Origin: Qipengyuania polymorpha
GTDB lineage: Bacteria; Pseudomonadota; Alphaproteobacteria; Sphingomonadales; Sphingomonadaceae
Reading direction: 5' to 3'
DNA: 64,000 bases
Assembly (NCBI RefSeq): GCF_019711435.1
Contig: NZ_JAIGNK010000003.1
Coordinates: 434,001 to 498,000 of the forward strand
Below the pieces are notes generated by a model, which did not search any database, had not been told where the DNA came from, and worked only from the letters and a program-made list of their open reading frames with translations. Below, piece by piece: positions 8,271 through 17,784 of the stretch (its first letter is position 1; each line of letters opens with the position of its first letter). Made by a program: the position numbers and the translations under genes.

Positions 8271-9758
8271 TCATCGCGGGCGGGCGCGAAACCGTTCGAG
8301 CACGCGCCGGAAAGTCGGTTTCTGGCCGGTCGAGAGCAGGCTGGCGCGGAACAGGCGGCCGATGAAGACCATCTCGACCGCAATCGCGATGGCGAGCAAG
8401 ATCCCCGAGCCGATGAGCACCCAGGTCTCGATACCCATCCCAAGGCGCGCGAGCACGGCAAAGGGCGTCCAAAGCGGTATCCAGGTCAGAAGGTCGACCA
8501 TGACCCCGCCCTTGCCTGCAAGGATGGCCTGCAGGAGGAAGGTGATCGGCAGCAAGATGGCGAGCAGGACAGGCATGAGATAGCCCTGTGCCTCGCTCAT
8601 CGAATCCACCATTGCGCCGATGGCGACGAAGATGGCCGAAATGCCGATATATCCCGCGATGAAGAAATAGAGGATGGCGATGATGATGCCGGGCGAGGAC
8701 ACCGGTTCCAGCGCGGGGCGGATCATGTCCGATATCGTGCCCTGCGTGGCAAAGGCGGCTGCAGCGGCGCAGGCGGCCCAGACCGCGATCATCAGCAGGC
8801 CGACCGCAAGGCTGCCGAGCAGCTTGCCGTACATCAGCTCTTCGGGGCGGATGCAGGCGAGCAGCGATTCGAGGAGCTTGTTCGAACGTTCCTCCACGCT
8901 GCCCTGCAGCATCCAGCTGCCCGAGAGCATCAGGCTCATCATCAGGATGTAGGAAAGCGCCAGAGGTACGATGGAGCGCACCAGCAGCGCCTCACGCGCA
9001 CCGCCACCGGGGGGCGGGGTGGTGACGGAAATGGCCGGCACCGCACCCTGGATGGCGGCGGCATCCGCTCCGCTCACGCCGCGCTGGGCGAGCAGGCGTG
9101 TACGCAGGTCGCCGGTCAGCACCTCCTGCAGCGTGGCCACGAAGCTCGGGCGGGGCTGGTTGGCAGAGTAGAGGTCGATGCGCGGGTCGGCGGGGTAGTT
9201 CTCGCCGATGCGGACGATAATCTCCGGCGCGTCGGCGCTGTCGGCCTCGAACAGCGCCTGCGCGGCATTGCTGAATTCCTCGCGATCGAGCGCGGCAAGC
9301 TCGTCGCCGGCGGCGAGGAACGTGTAGTCCGGACTCTCCGGCTCGAATTCGGGGACCCCTTCGGGGCTTGCCGATTGCAGCTTTTCCACCGCCCCCTCGA
9401 CTCCTCCGGCGCGGCGGAATGCGTCGATGTCTTCGGCGGTGTACCAGCGGTCGTGCTGGGTCCACGGTGCGCCGGGCGCCACGCCGTCGAGATCGTACCG
9501 CTGGCTGTGCCGCGACAGGCGGCGAAGCGTCTCGCGGTCGGCGTCTTCGTTGAAGCGGGCCTCGATCTCGGCGGCAGCATCGGTACCCGACAGATCGACC
9601 AGCGCGACCCGGGTCGCCTCGGCGCTGCCGAGCGTACGGGTGAAAATGGGCCCCAGTGCCAGCGCGGCGGGAAGAATGAGGAGTGTGAGCCAGAAGCTCT
9701 TCAAAGCAAGGATCTGGCGAAACTCGCGCTTTGCGACGAGGAGGACATTGCCCATCAT
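8271..9758 (-). CDS. ABC-2 type transporter permease (NatB-like)
   Basis: 495 residues from ATG 9758, whose ATGA overlaps the stop of the ATPase gene; ATG 9755 is the alternative. A first transmembrane helix (FWLTLLILPAALALGPI) is followed by a large extracytoplasmic domain (about residues 40-270). A C-terminal bundle of about six helices follows, including SYILMMSLMLSGSWMLQG and the EERSNKLLESLL motif typical of NatB/YhaP exporters. With the ATPase upstream it should form an exporter of unknown substrate; NatAB relatives move Na+ or lipophilic compounds. Confidence 0.9.
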   Translation of the reverse strand: MMGNVLLVAKREFRQILALKSFWLTLLILPAALALGPIFTRTLGSAEATRVALVDLSGTDAAAEIEARFNEDADRETLRRLSRHSQRYDLDGVAPGAPWTQHDRWYTAEDIDAFRRAGGVEGAVEKLQSASPEGVPEFEPESPDYTFLAAGDELAALDREEFSNAAQALFEADSADAPEIIVRIGENYPADPRIDLYSANQPRPSFVATLQEVLTGDLRTRLLAQRGVSGADAAAIQGAVPAISVTTPPPGGGAREALLVRSIVPLALSYILMMSLMLSGSWMLQGSVEERSNKLLESLLACIRPEELMYGKLLGSLAVGLLMIAVWAACAAAAAFATQGTISDMIRPALEPVSSPGIIIAILYFFIAGYIGISAIFVAIGAMVDSMSEAQGYLMPVLLAILLPITFLLQAILAGKGGVMVDLLTWIPLWTPFAVLARLGMGIETWVLIGSGILLAIAIAVEMVFIGRLFRASLLSTGQKPTFRRVLERFRARPR

Positions 9759-10672
9759 TCTTCCACTCCCTCGCCGCCAACCAGTTCGACGAATATGTCG
9801 TGCAGGCTCGCGCGGTGCTCGTTCCACCGGCGTAGTGCGATGCCCGAGGTGGAACAGTGTTCGAGCACGCTTTCGGGCTGGACGCCGGGGTCGAGCTCCA
9901 CCTGCCATTCCTGCCAGCCATCGACCGGAGCGCCGACAGGGTCGGCCGAGTGTACGCCGGGAAGGGCGGTCACCTTGTGGTTCGATACGACGGCGATATG
10001 CGCCGGCAATTGCGCGCGTGCTTCTTCAAGCGTGCCTTCGAAACGCTTGCGTCCCTTGCGCAGCAGCAGCAGGCGGTCGCACAGGCGCTCGGCATGCTGC
10101 ATGACATGGGTCGAGAAGATGACCGCCGCGCCGCGCTGCGATGCCCGCAGGATTTCGTTCTCCAGCAGTCCCTGGTTGACGGGGTCGAGACCGGAGAACG
10201 GCTCGTCGAGCATGAGGAGTTCGGGCTGGTTGACGAGGCTGGTCGCCAGCTGGACCTTTTGCGCCATGCCCTTGGACATGTCGCCGATCTCGCTCTTTGC
10301 GCGGTCGGCCAGGTCGAAGCGTTCGAGCAATTGCATGCCGCGCGCCCTTGCCGTGGCCGTATCCATGCCCTTAAGCCGTCCGAAATAGATGATCGTGTCG
10401 ATGGCGCTCATCGCTGCATAGAGCCCGCGCTCTTCGGGAAGGAAGCCGATCGCGCTTGATTGCCTGCGATCCGGCGCGGCCCCGAGAACGGAAATGCTGC
10501 CCGAGGTCGGTCGGATGATGTCGAGCACCATGCGCAGCGTCGTGGTCTTGCCTGCACCATTGCCGCCGAGGAAGCCGAAGATTTCGCCTGGCGCTACCTC
10601 GAAGGACAGATCATTCACTGCCAGCACATCGCCGAAGCGCTTGACGAGATTGCTTACTTCCAGAACCGACAT
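9755..10672 (-). CDS. ABC transporter ATP-binding protein (NatA-like)
   Basis: 305 residues. Walker A is GGNGAGKTTT, the signature is SKGMAQKVQLA and Walker B is LLMLDEPFSGLDP, followed by a switch histidine in FSTHVMQHAE. The C-terminal 70 residues form the DUF4162-like accessory domain common in ABC-2 ATPases. The MQ variant of the signature (instead of QQ) is usual in this subgroup. It is translationally coupled to the permease and should energise its export cycle. Confidence 0.94.
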   Translation of the reverse strand: MSVLEVSNLVKRFGDVLAVNDLSFEVAPGEIFGFLGGNGAGKTTTLRMVLDIIRPTSGSISVLGAAPDRRQSSAIGFLPEERGLYAAMSAIDTIIYFGRLKGMDTATARARGMQLLERFDLADRAKSEIGDMSKGMAQKVQLATSLVNQPELLMLDEPFSGLDPVNQGLLENEILRASQRGAAVIFSTHVMQHAERLCDRLLLLRKGRKRFEGTLEEARAQLPAHIAVVSNHKVTALPGVHSADPVGAPVDGWQEWQVELDPGVQPESVLEHCSTSGIALRRWNEHRASLHDIFVELVGGEGVEE

Positions 10673-10739
10673 GGCTGCCTCGCCCCCAAGAGTGGCCGGA
10701 CCCTATGGATTATGGAGCGTCAGGGCAAGCTGGCTGAGG

Positions 10740-10775
10740 CCGGACAGAAAAGGGGCCGGTTTGCGCCGACCCCTT
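10740..10775 (-). terminator. Intrinsic terminator of clpA
   Basis: Read on the minus strand, AAGGGGTCGG pairs with CCGGCCCCTT (10-bp stem, one G:U, 6-nt loop), followed by a U-rich TTTTCTG. The same stem has a C:A mismatch on the plus strand, so the minus orientation fits better. It lies 23 nt beyond the clpA stop. Confidence 0.75.
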
Positions 10776-10797
10776 CGTGTTGTTCTGGCAGATTTTC

Positions 10798-13206
10798 TCA
10801 GCTCTCGCCGTCACCCTTGTCGCCGCTCTTCTCCGGGCCTTCGCTGGCTCCGGCGTCAGGCTTTTTCTTGGGCGCAGCCTTCTTCTTGGCGGCCGGCTTT
10901 TTCTTTGCCGCCGGTTTGGCCTTGGGCGGTGCAGGAGTGAGTTCGAAGGCGGGCTTGCCGTCCTTCATCGTCACCGACACCTCGCCGCCATCGGCCAGCT
11001 TGCCGAACAATAGCTCTTCGGCGAGCGGCTGCTTGATCTTCTCCTGGATCAGGCGGCCCATGGGCCTCGCGCCGTAGAGCTTGTCATAGCCCTTGTCGGC
11101 CAGCCACGCGCGGCTTTCCTTGTCGAACTGGATATCGACATTCTGTTCGGCCAGCTGCAGTTCGAGCTGGAGGATGAACTTGTCGACCACGCGGGCGACC
11201 GTGCTCTTGCCCAGGTAGCCGAAGGGCACGATCGCATCGAGGCGGTTGCGGAATTCCGGCGTGAACATGCGCTTCACCGCTTCCTCGCTCGCATCTTCCT
11301 TCGACACGTCGCCGAAACCGATGCCCTGCTTGGCCATGTCGGACGCGCCCGCATTGGTGGTCATGATGAGCACCACGTTGCGGAAGTCGACCGTCTTGCC
11401 GTGATGGTCGGTCAGGCGGCCGTTATCCATCACCTGCAGCAGGATGTTGAAGAGGTCGGGATGCGCTTTTTCGATTTCGTCGAGCAGCAACACGCAATGC
11501 GGGTTCTGGTCGATGGCATCGGTGAGGAGGCCGCCCTGGTCGTATCCGACATAGCCCGGAGGCGCACCGATAAGGCGCGAGACGCTGTGGCGCTCCATAT
11601 ATTCGGACATGTCGAAGCGCTTGAGCTCGATTCCCATGATGCTGGCGAGCTGCCGCGCGACTTCGGTCTTGCCGACGCCGGTCGGGCCGGAGAACAGGAA
11701 CGAGCCGATGGGCTTGTCCGGATCGCGCAGGCCTGCACGGCTGAGCTTCATCGCGGTCGAGAGCTTGTCGACGGCCGCATCCTGTCCGAAGACGACGTGC
11801 TTGAGGTCGCGATCGAGGTTCTGGAGCGCCTTCTTGTCGTCACTCGACACCGATTTGGGCGGGATGCGCGCCATGGTCGCGATCACGGCCTCGATTTCCT
11901 TGGCGGTGATCTTCTTCTTCCGGCGGCTGGGCGGGACAAGCATCTGCATCGCGCCGACCTCGTCGATCACGTCGATCGCCTTGTCGGGCAGCTTGCGGTC
12001 GTTGATGTAGCGCGCCGAGAGCTCGACCGCGGTCTTGAGCGCATCGGGCGTGTACTTGACCTTGTGATGCTCTTCGAAAGCGGTCCGCAGGCCCTTGAGG
12101 ATGGCAATCGTATCCTCGATGGTCGGCTCGTTGACGTCGATCTTCTGGAAGCGGCGCAGCAGCGCGCGGTCCTTCTCGAAGTGGTTGCGGAATTCCTTGT
12201 AGGTGGTCGACCCGATGCAGCGGATAGCGCCGCTGGAAAGGGCTGGCTTCAGCAGGTTGGAGGCGTCCATGGCCCCGCCGCTGGTTGCGCCCGCACCGAT
12301 GACCGTGTGGATTTCGTCGATGAAGAGGATGGCCTCGGGCATGCCTTCGAGCTCGTTTACGACCTGCTTCAGCCGCTCCTCGAAATCGCCGCGATAGCGC
12401 GTGCCCGCCAGCAGCGCGCCCATGTCGAGCGAGTAGATGATCGCTTCCTCGAGCACTTCGGGCACATCGCCCTCTACGATCTTGCGCGCGAGGCCTTCGG
12501 CAATCGCGGTCTTGCCCACGCCCGGATCGCCCACATAAAGCGGGTTGTTCTTCGAACGGCGGCAGAGGATCTGCACCGTACGGTCGACTTCCGGGCCGCG
12601 GCCGATGAGCGGGTCGATCCGCCCGTCCTCGGCTTTCTGGTTGAGGTTCACCGTGAACTGGTCGAGCGCGGTTTCCTTCTTGTCGGCAGCCTTGCCACCT
12701 TCTGCGCCGGGCTCGCCGCCCTGCGCCTCTTCCGCGCCCTGAGGGGGCTTGCTCTCGACCTGCTTGCCGCCCTTGCCGATGCCGTGGCTGATGAAGCTCA
12801 CCGCATCGAGACGGCTCATATCCTGCTGCTGGAGGAAATAGACCGCATAGCTGTCCCGCTCGGAGAATAGCGCAACCAGCACATTGGCGCCGGTCACCGT
12901 GTCCTTGCCCGAGGACTGGACATGGAGGATGGCGCGCTGGATGACACGCTGGAAACCGGCGGTCGGCTGCGGGTCCGCGCCTTCCTCGCTTTTGAGCGAC
13001 TGGTATTCCTGTTCGAGATATTGCTTCACCACCGCCGACAATTCACCGGTGTCGACACCGCAGGCGGTCATCACGCCTGCTGCATCCTCGTCGCCGATGA
13101 GCGCGAGCAGCAAATGCTCGAGCGTGGCGTATTCGTGACGTCGCTCCGCCGCATCGGTCAATGCGGCGTGGAGGGTCTTTTCGAGGTTGGCGGCAAAACT
13201 GGGCAT
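10798..13206 (-). CDS. clpA: ATP-dependent Clp protease ATP-binding subunit ClpA
   Basis: 802-residue AAA+ unfoldase that feeds ClpP. The N-domain (residues 1-140, [16 protein letters not shown]) is followed by the first AAA domain with GDPGVGKT and the second with GPTGVGKTE and [12 protein letters not shown]. The ClpP-docking loop contains IGFG (QGIGFGDV). The last 45 residues form an unusual tail rich in Lys, Ala and Pro (repeated AKKKPAA-type units), ending acidic. ClpS is normally encoded just upstream of clpA; here the upstream 130 bp holds no reading frame, so the adaptor must lie elsewhere if present. Confidence 0.96.
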   Translation of the reverse strand: MPSFAANLEKTLHAALTDAAERRHEYATLEHLLLALIGDEDAAGVMTACGVDTGELSAVVKQYLEQEYQSLKSEEGADPQPTAGFQRVIQRAILHVQSSGKDTVTGANVLVALFSERDSYAVYFLQQQDMSRLDAVSFISHGIGKGGKQVESKPPQGAEEAQGGEPGAEGGKAADKKETALDQFTVNLNQKAEDGRIDPLIGRGPEVDRTVQILCRRSKNNPLYVGDPGVGKTAIAEGLARKIVEGDVPEVLEEAIIYSLDMGALLAGTRYRGDFEERLKQVVNELEGMPEAILFIDEIHTVIGAGATSGGAMDASNLLKPALSSGAIRCIGSTTYKEFRNHFEKDRALLRRFQKIDVNEPTIEDTIAILKGLRTAFEEHHKVKYTPDALKTAVELSARYINDRKLPDKAIDVIDEVGAMQMLVPPSRRKKKITAKEIEAVIATMARIPPKSVSSDDKKALQNLDRDLKHVVFGQDAAVDKLSTAMKLSRAGLRDPDKPIGSFLFSGPTGVGKTEVARQLASIMGIELKRFDMSEYMERHSVSRLIGAPPGYVGYDQGGLLTDAIDQNPHCVLLLDEIEKAHPDLFNILLQVMDNGRLTDHHGKTVDFRNVVLIMTTNAGASDMAKQGIGFGDVSKEDASEEAVKRMFTPEFRNRLDAIVPFGYLGKSTVARVVDKFILQLELQLAEQNVDIQFDKESRAWLADKGYDKLYGARPMGRLIQEKIKQPLAEELLFGKLADGGEVSVTMKDGKPAFELTPAPPKAKPAAKKKPAAKKKAAPKKKPDAGASEGPEKSGDKGDGES

Positions 13207-13337
13207 CAGGTCTCTGCTTTCCGAAGGACTCGCGGGTCTGCGAGATAAAGACAGGCTACCTTATGAAGGTTAGCCAAAGCTGTATGTTCCGAAGATATGG
13301 GGGCGTGGCGGCTGGTTTGAAGGCCTTGCCCCATCGC

Positions 13338-13538
13338 TCAGCTCTTTCGCCCGAAAAGCGCCTCGGCGGCATCGCGGTGCGCGGCGGCCTTGTCCCGGTG
13401 GGTTTCGACGCGGGCGATCTCGGCCTTCAGCAGGCCGATGCGCTCCTCCAGCTCCTCTTGCGAATAGGGGCCGAGGTCCTCGCTCGCGAGCTTGCTCGCG
13501 GCATCGCCCCGGGGGCGCGGGCGGTCGTCGTCTTCCAT
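13338..13538 (-). CDS. DUF1192 family small protein
   Basis: 66 residues from ATG 13538. The family pattern is MEDDDRPRPRGDAASKLA, then LGPYSQEELEERIGLLKAEIARVE. It is a short acidic N-terminus followed by a coiled-coil helix ending in AEALFGRKS. DUF1192 is widespread in alphaproteobacteria and of unknown function. The gene is divergent from the quinone oxidoreductase gene and 131 bp upstream of clpA. Confidence 0.85.
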   Translation of the reverse strand: MEDDDRPRPRGDAASKLASEDLGPYSQEELEERIGLLKAEIARVETHRDKAAAHRDAAEALFGRKS

Positions 13539-13636
13539 GCACTCCACAATCCACCGCAGCCCGGTTGCTGTCAACACGAGCGCGGGTTAATGCACCGCAG
13601 ATTTCGGCAATGACGCCAGGCTATCAGGGGGCTCTT

Positions 13637-14641
13637 TTGGCGACTGGCTTACCAGAGACAATGACTGCAATGGGTTACGACGAGCCCGGCGGTCCGGACG
13701 TTTTCCGACCTGAAACTATTCCTGTGCCCGAGCCAGGCGAAAACCAGGTCCTCATCGAAGTCAGCCATGCGGGGGTGAACCGTCCCGACGTCATCCAGCG
13801 GCAGGGCTTCTACCCGCCGCCGCCGGGCGCCTCGCCCATTCCGGGACTGGAAGTCTCGGGCAAGGTGGTGGCCATCGGCAAGGGTGTCGCGCCCGAAATG
13901 CTCAACCGCAGGGTGTGCGCGCTGGTGAGCGGTGGTGGCTATGCCGAATACTGCCTCGCGCATGCGGCGCATTGCCTTGCGGTGCCGCGGCACATGGAGA
14001 TGGCCGATGCCGCCGCCATTCCCGAAACGCTCTTCACCGTGTGGCACAATGTCTTCGAACGCGGGTTTGCGGCCGATGGCGAGACATTGCTCGTCCATGG
14101 CGGCACCAGCGGTATCGGCACCATGGCGATCCAGCTCGCCAAGGCTTTCGAGATGACCGTCATCACGACCGCCGGAAGCGAGGAAAAATGCAGCGCTGCC
14201 CGCGAGTTGGGCGCGGACCTTGCCATCAATTACAAGACGCAGGACTTCGTCGAGGAGGTGAAGTCATTCACGGGCGGTAAGGGCGTTGACGTCGTTCTCG
14301 ACATGGTGTCGGGCAGTTATGTCCAGCGCAATCTCGACTGCCTCGCCGAGGATGGCCGCCACGTCACCATCGCGGTGCTCGGCGGGCTCAAGGCCGAAAT
14401 CAACATGGCCAAGCTGATGAGCAAGCGCCAGATGATGACCGGCTCCACGCTGCGCCCCCGTTCGGACGAGTTCAAGGCGGTGCTGGCGGACGAAATCTAC
14501 AACCACGCCTGGCCCCTGTTCGAAGACCGCACAATTGCACCGGTGATGGACAAGATTTTCCCGCTCGCCGAGGTGACAGCCGCGCACCAGCGGATGGAAG
14601 CAGGCGAGCATATTGGGAAGATAGTATTGCAGGTTCGTTGA
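13637..14641 (+). CDS. NAD(P)H-quinone oxidoreductase (zinc-free MDR family)
   Basis: 334 residues if translation starts at TTG 13637, which has AGGGGG 5 nt upstream. ATG 13661 (MTAMGYDEPGG) is the alternative without a clear ribosome binding site. The N-terminal GroES-like domain contains GVNRPDVIQRQGFYPPPPG. The Rossmann segment carries LLVHGGTSGIGTMAIQLAK, a nucleotide loop of the QOR/TP53I3 group. No structural zinc cysteines are seen. Predicted reaction is NAD(P)H-dependent reduction of quinones or enones; substrate not assigned. Confidence 0.93.
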   Translation: MATGLPETMTAMGYDEPGGPDVFRPETIPVPEPGENQVLIEVSHAGVNRPDVIQRQGFYPPPPGASPIPGLEVSGKVVAIGKGVAPEMLNRRVCALVSGGGYAEYCLAHAAHCLAVPRHMEMADAAAIPETLFTVWHNVFERGFAADGETLLVHGGTSGIGTMAIQLAKAFEMTVITTAGSEEKCSAARELGADLAINYKTQDFVEEVKSFTGGKGVDVVLDMVSGSYVQRNLDCLAEDGRHVTIAVLGGLKAEINMAKLMSKRQMMTGSTLRPRSDEFKAVLADEIYNHAWPLFEDRTIAPVMDKIFPLAEVTAAHQRMEAGEHIGKIVLQVR

Positions 14642-14708
14642 GGCTCGGGACCCTCGGCACGCTATCGCTTGCCGAATCCGCTCCTCTCGCCTACATGAAA
14701 ACCGCAAT

Positions 14709-14740
14709 GGCCGCTCCGAAAGGGGCGGCCCTTCTATTTT
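14709..14740 (+). terminator. Intrinsic terminator of the quinone oxidoreductase gene
   Basis: GGCCGCTCC pairs with GGGGCGGCC across a GAAA tetraloop (9-bp stem, one G:U), followed by CTTCTATTTT. It lies 68 nt after the stop and separates this transcript from trcR. Confidence 0.85.
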
Positions 14741-14764
14741 CGGAACCTTCAAAAGGCACTTTTC

Positions 14765-15490
14765 ATGGCCGACCAACCCACCCCGCTGATGCCGCATGCT
14801 ACCGCCACCTGGCTGGTCGACAACACCGGCCTTTCCTTCGAGCAGATTGCCGAATTCTGCGGCCTTCACATCCTCGAAGTGCAGGCGATGGCCGATGACC
14901 TTGCGGGCAGCAAGTATACGGGCCGCGACCCGCTCCATTCGGGCGAGCTGACGCAGGCCGAGATTACCAAGGGCGAGGAAGACAGCGAATATCGCCTCAA
15001 GATGCAGCGCGCGCCGGTCGCGGTCAGCCGCACCAAGGGCCCGCGCTACACGCCGGTGTCGAAGCGCCAGGACAAGCCCGACGGCATCGCCTGGATCCTG
15101 CGCAACCACCCGGAAATTTCCGACGCGCAGATTGGCAAGCTCATCGGCACGACGCGCAACACCATCGGCGCCATCCGCGAGCGCAGCCACTGGAACATCC
15201 AGAACATCCAGCCCAAGGACCCGGTGACGCTCGGCCTGTGCTCGCAGCGCGAACTCGACGCTGTCGTGGCCAAGGCGGCCAAGAACCTGCCCGCTCCAGA
15301 AGAGGGCGAAGAGGCAGCACCCGCCGTCAGCGGTGTCAGCGACCGCGAGAAGCTCATCGAAGAGCTGCGCGCCGAACGCGATGCCAATGAAAAGGCTGCT
15401 GCCGAAGCCGCGCAGGAGGCCGAGGCCGAGGCTTGGCTCACCGCCAAGCGCGCCGCCGAAGAGGCTGGCGAGGGCGCCGAAGAAGCCTAA
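14765..15490 (+). CDS. trcR: TrcR-like cell-cycle transcriptional regulator (DUF1013)
   Basis: 241 residues. The DUF1013 core spans residues 1-165: LPHATATWLVDNTGLSF-like start, IAEFCGLHILEVQAMADD, then DAQIGKLIGTTRNTIGAIR, which reads as a helix-turn-helix. Family knowledge: the Caulobacter homologue TrcR associates with RNA polymerase at cell-cycle promoters. The C-terminal 70 residues are Ala/Glu-rich and predicted coiled coil (AEAAQEAEAEAWLTAKRAAE). The gene stands alone between two intrinsic terminators, so it has its own promoter in the short upstream space. Confidence 0.9.
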   Translation: MADQPTPLMPHATATWLVDNTGLSFEQIAEFCGLHILEVQAMADDLAGSKYTGRDPLHSGELTQAEITKGEEDSEYRLKMQRAPVAVSRTKGPRYTPVSKRQDKPDGIAWILRNHPEISDAQIGKLIGTTRNTIGAIRERSHWNIQNIQPKDPVTLGLCSQRELDAVVAKAAKNLPAPEEGEEAAPAVSGVSDREKLIEELRAERDANEKAAAEAAQEAEAEAWLTAKRAAEEAGEGAEEA

Positions 15491-15507
15491 GGCTTTGGGC
15501 CGGACAC

Positions 15508-15546
15508 AAAAGGGCGGGAGAGGCAGTTGCTTCTCCCGCCCTTTTT
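15508..15546 (+). terminator. Intrinsic terminator of trcR
   Basis: AAAAGGGCGGGAGA pairs with TCTCCCGCCCTTTT (14 bp, perfect), with a 10-nt loop and a run of Ts. It ends only 18 nt before the fadD ATG, so any fadD promoter must overlap the terminator or the trcR end. Confidence 0.92.
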
Positions 15547-15564
15547 GCTTGCGTTTAAGGCGGG

Positions 15565-17250
15565 ATGCGGCATGTTATTGACATGGATGTAAATAGCTAT
15601 GCCTATCACCATCCCACGCCGTGGGACGCGCAATTCCAGCTGGCGAGCCTGCCGGACCTGCTGGCGCAAACCGTCGCCAAGGCCCCGCAGGCACCGTTCC
15701 TGCACTTCCTCGGCAAGACGTACAGCTATCGCGACATCCACGAAGAGGCGAAGCGCTTTGCCGCCGGCCTGATGGCGCGCGGGATCGAGCCGGGCGACCG
15801 CGTCGGCCTGTTCCTGCCGAATGTGCCGATCTACGCCTCCGCCTATTACGGCGCGATGATGGCGGGCGCGGTGGTGGTGAATTTCTCGCCGCTCTACACC
15901 GTCGAGGAATTGAGCTGGCAGGTCGCCGACTCCGGTACCCGCCTGCTCGTCACGCTCGACGTGCCCGAACTCTATGCGACTGCGGCCGAGGTCCTCGAGC
16001 AATCGCAGCTGGAGACGCTGGTGGTCGGCTCGCTCGCCGACATGCTGCCCTGGTACAAGGGACTGGCCTTGAAGACGCTGGGCCGCAGCAAGGTGGCCAA
16101 GGTCGGCTATTCGAAGACCACGCTCGGCTGGGCGGACACGCTTGGCGATGCTTCTTCCGCGACATTCCCTGCCATCGATGCGGCACACGACATCGCGCTG
16201 CTGCAATATACCGGCGGCACCACCGGACGGCCAAAGGGCGCAATGCTCGGCCATTCGCAGCTGGCGATGAACGCGCAGCAGACCGCCGGGCTCAATCCCT
16301 TCGGCACGCCTTCGCAAGAAGTCTTCATGGGGGCGCTGCCATTCTTCCATGTTTTCGCCAACACCGCGCTGCTCAACCATGCGATGGTGACAGGTGCCTC
16401 GATTGCCATGGTCCCGCGTTTCGATGCAGGGCAGGTGCTCGACACGATAGCGAAGTACAAGACGACCGGCTTTCCCGGCGTGCCGACCATGTTCCAGGCA
16501 CTGCTCGACCACCCCAAGCTGGCCAAGACCGATATATCCTCCATCAAGGTTTGCATTTCGGGTGGCGCGCCCATGCCCGCGCCGGTGCATGACAAGTTCG
16601 AAAAGGTCACCGGCGTGCGCGTGGTCGAAGGCTATGGCCTCACCGAGAGCTCGGGCGTGGTATCGGCCAATCCCTATGAAGGCGTGCGCAAAAAGGGCAC
16701 CATCGGCCAGCTCATCATGGGTACCGAGGTCATCTTCCTCGACAAGGAAGACCCCGAAAAGCTCGCTCCTGAAGGCGAGCCCGGCGAGCTTGCCGTCCAT
16801 GGCCCGCAGATCATGGTCGGCTACTGGAACAAGCCCGAGACCGGGAACGACACTTTCGTCGAGCGCGACGGCAAGCGTTGGCTGCGCACCGGCGATGTCG
16901 CTGTGATGGACGAAGACGGCTTCCTCGAAATCGTCGACCGCATCAAGGACATGATTGCCGTCGGCGGGTTCAAGGTCTTCCCGAGCCAGGTCGAGGACGT
17001 GCTGCTTGAAAACGATGCCGTGAAAGAAGTGCTCGTCATTGGCGTGCCCGACGAATACCTCGGTGAGCGTCCGCGCGCCTATGTGACGCTTAACGACGTC
17101 ACTGCGACCGCTGACGAGTTATGCGAATGGCTCAACGCTCGCGTCGGCAAGCACGAGCGGGTCGAGAGCATCGTCATCCGCGAGGAACTGCCCAAGACGC
17201 TGGTCGGCAAACTCGACCGCAAGGCCCTGCGCGCCGAACTGGGCATTTGA
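15565..17250 (+). CDS. fadD: Long-chain fatty acid-CoA ligase
   Basis: 561 residues; ATG 15565 has AAGG 4 nt upstream, ATG 15583 is an alternative. This ANL-superfamily enzyme adenylates fatty acids and forms the CoA thioester. The P-loop is YTGGTTGRPKGAM, the A5 region EGYGLTESS, A7 WLRTGDV, A8 VDRIKDMIAVGGFKVFP, and the catalytic lysine sits near the C-terminus in LPKTLVGKLDRK. It is probably a peripheral inner-membrane protein acting on imported fatty acids. etfAB and an acyl-CoA dehydrogenase elsewhere in the window belong to the same catabolic route. Confidence 0.95.
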   Translation: MRHVIDMDVNSYAYHHPTPWDAQFQLASLPDLLAQTVAKAPQAPFLHFLGKTYSYRDIHEEAKRFAAGLMARGIEPGDRVGLFLPNVPIYASAYYGAMMAGAVVVNFSPLYTVEELSWQVADSGTRLLVTLDVPELYATAAEVLEQSQLETLVVGSLADMLPWYKGLALKTLGRSKVAKVGYSKTTLGWADTLGDASSATFPAIDAAHDIALLQYTGGTTGRPKGAMLGHSQLAMNAQQTAGLNPFGTPSQEVFMGALPFFHVFANTALLNHAMVTGASIAMVPRFDAGQVLDTIAKYKTTGFPGVPTMFQALLDHPKLAKTDISSIKVCISGGAPMPAPVHDKFEKVTGVRVVEGYGLTESSGVVSANPYEGVRKKGTIGQLIMGTEVIFLDKEDPEKLAPEGEPGELAVHGPQIMVGYWNKPETGNDTFVERDGKRWLRTGDVAVMDEDGFLEIVDRIKDMIAVGGFKVFPSQVEDVLLENDAVKEVLVIGVPDEYLGERPRAYVTLNDVTATADELCEWLNARVGKHERVESIVIREELPKTLVGKLDRKALRAELGI

Positions 17251-17266
17251 CCTCCGCATAAAGAAA

Positions 17267-17297
17267 GGGCCGCACCCGTCTTCTCACGGGGCGGCCC
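17267..17297 (-). terminator. Convergent terminator between fadD and bactofilin
   Basis: GGGCCGC pairs with GCGGCCC, continued by CCCGT with ACGGG after a one-base bulge. On the minus strand the hairpin is followed by TTTCTTTATG, so it best serves the bactofilin transcript; it may also stop fadD. Confidence 0.7.
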
Positions 17298-17319
17298 AAT
17301 CCTCTCCTAGCTGGAGAAA

Positions 17320-17784
17320 TCAGTTGGCGAGCTGCAGCTCGGGCTTGGCGTCTGCCTTGGGGGCGGCAGCCGGCGCGCTCTTCTTCGGATCGCGGTGGGC
17401 GAAGCGGCCTTCGACCTGCGCGCCCTGCTCGATGGTCAGCGCATCATAGAAGACGTCGCCGGTGATGCGGGCGGTCTTGAGGATGACCAGTTCACGCGCG
17501 GTGATCGAGCCTTCGACCGTCCCGGCGAGGCGGGCGCTCTCGGCTTCGACTGCGCCGGTGACCTTGCTGGTTTCGCCCTGCACGAGGCTGGTGCAGGCGA
17601 TGTCGCCTTCGACATTGCCGTCGATATGAAGGTCGGCCGATGCCTTGATGTCGCCCTTGATGGCGAGGTCCGAACCGAGGACCGAAAACGTGCTGCTATT
17701 CTTGGAAGCCATGGGGGCGCTGCGTCCTGGATTAGTGGGAGGCGTGGGCGAGCTCTGGGGCTCGGCGGATTTCTTCGAGAACAT
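17320..17784 (-). CDS. Bactofilin (polymer-forming cytoskeletal protein)
   Basis: 154 residues from ATG 17784 (MFSKKSAEP); this start lies inside the upstream M23 gene (53-nt overlap). A Pro/Ser-rich N-terminal arm of about 30 residues precedes the beta-helical DUF583 core (SVLGSDLAIKGDI, then IDGNVEGDI and ITGDVFYDALTIEQGAQVEG). The tail is rich in Lys and Ala. Bactofilins self-polymerise at the inner membrane and position wall enzymes. The overlap with a LytM-type peptidase gene reproduces the conserved bactofilin-M23 pair, which suggests local control of peptidoglycan remodelling. Confidence 0.93.
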   Translation of the reverse strand: MFSKKSAEPQSSPTPPTNPGRSAPMASKNSSTFSVLGSDLAIKGDIKASADLHIDGNVEGDIACTSLVQGETSKVTGAVEAESARLAGTVEGSITARELVILKTARITGDVFYDALTIEQGAQVEGRFAHRDPKKSAPAAAPKADAKPELQLAN

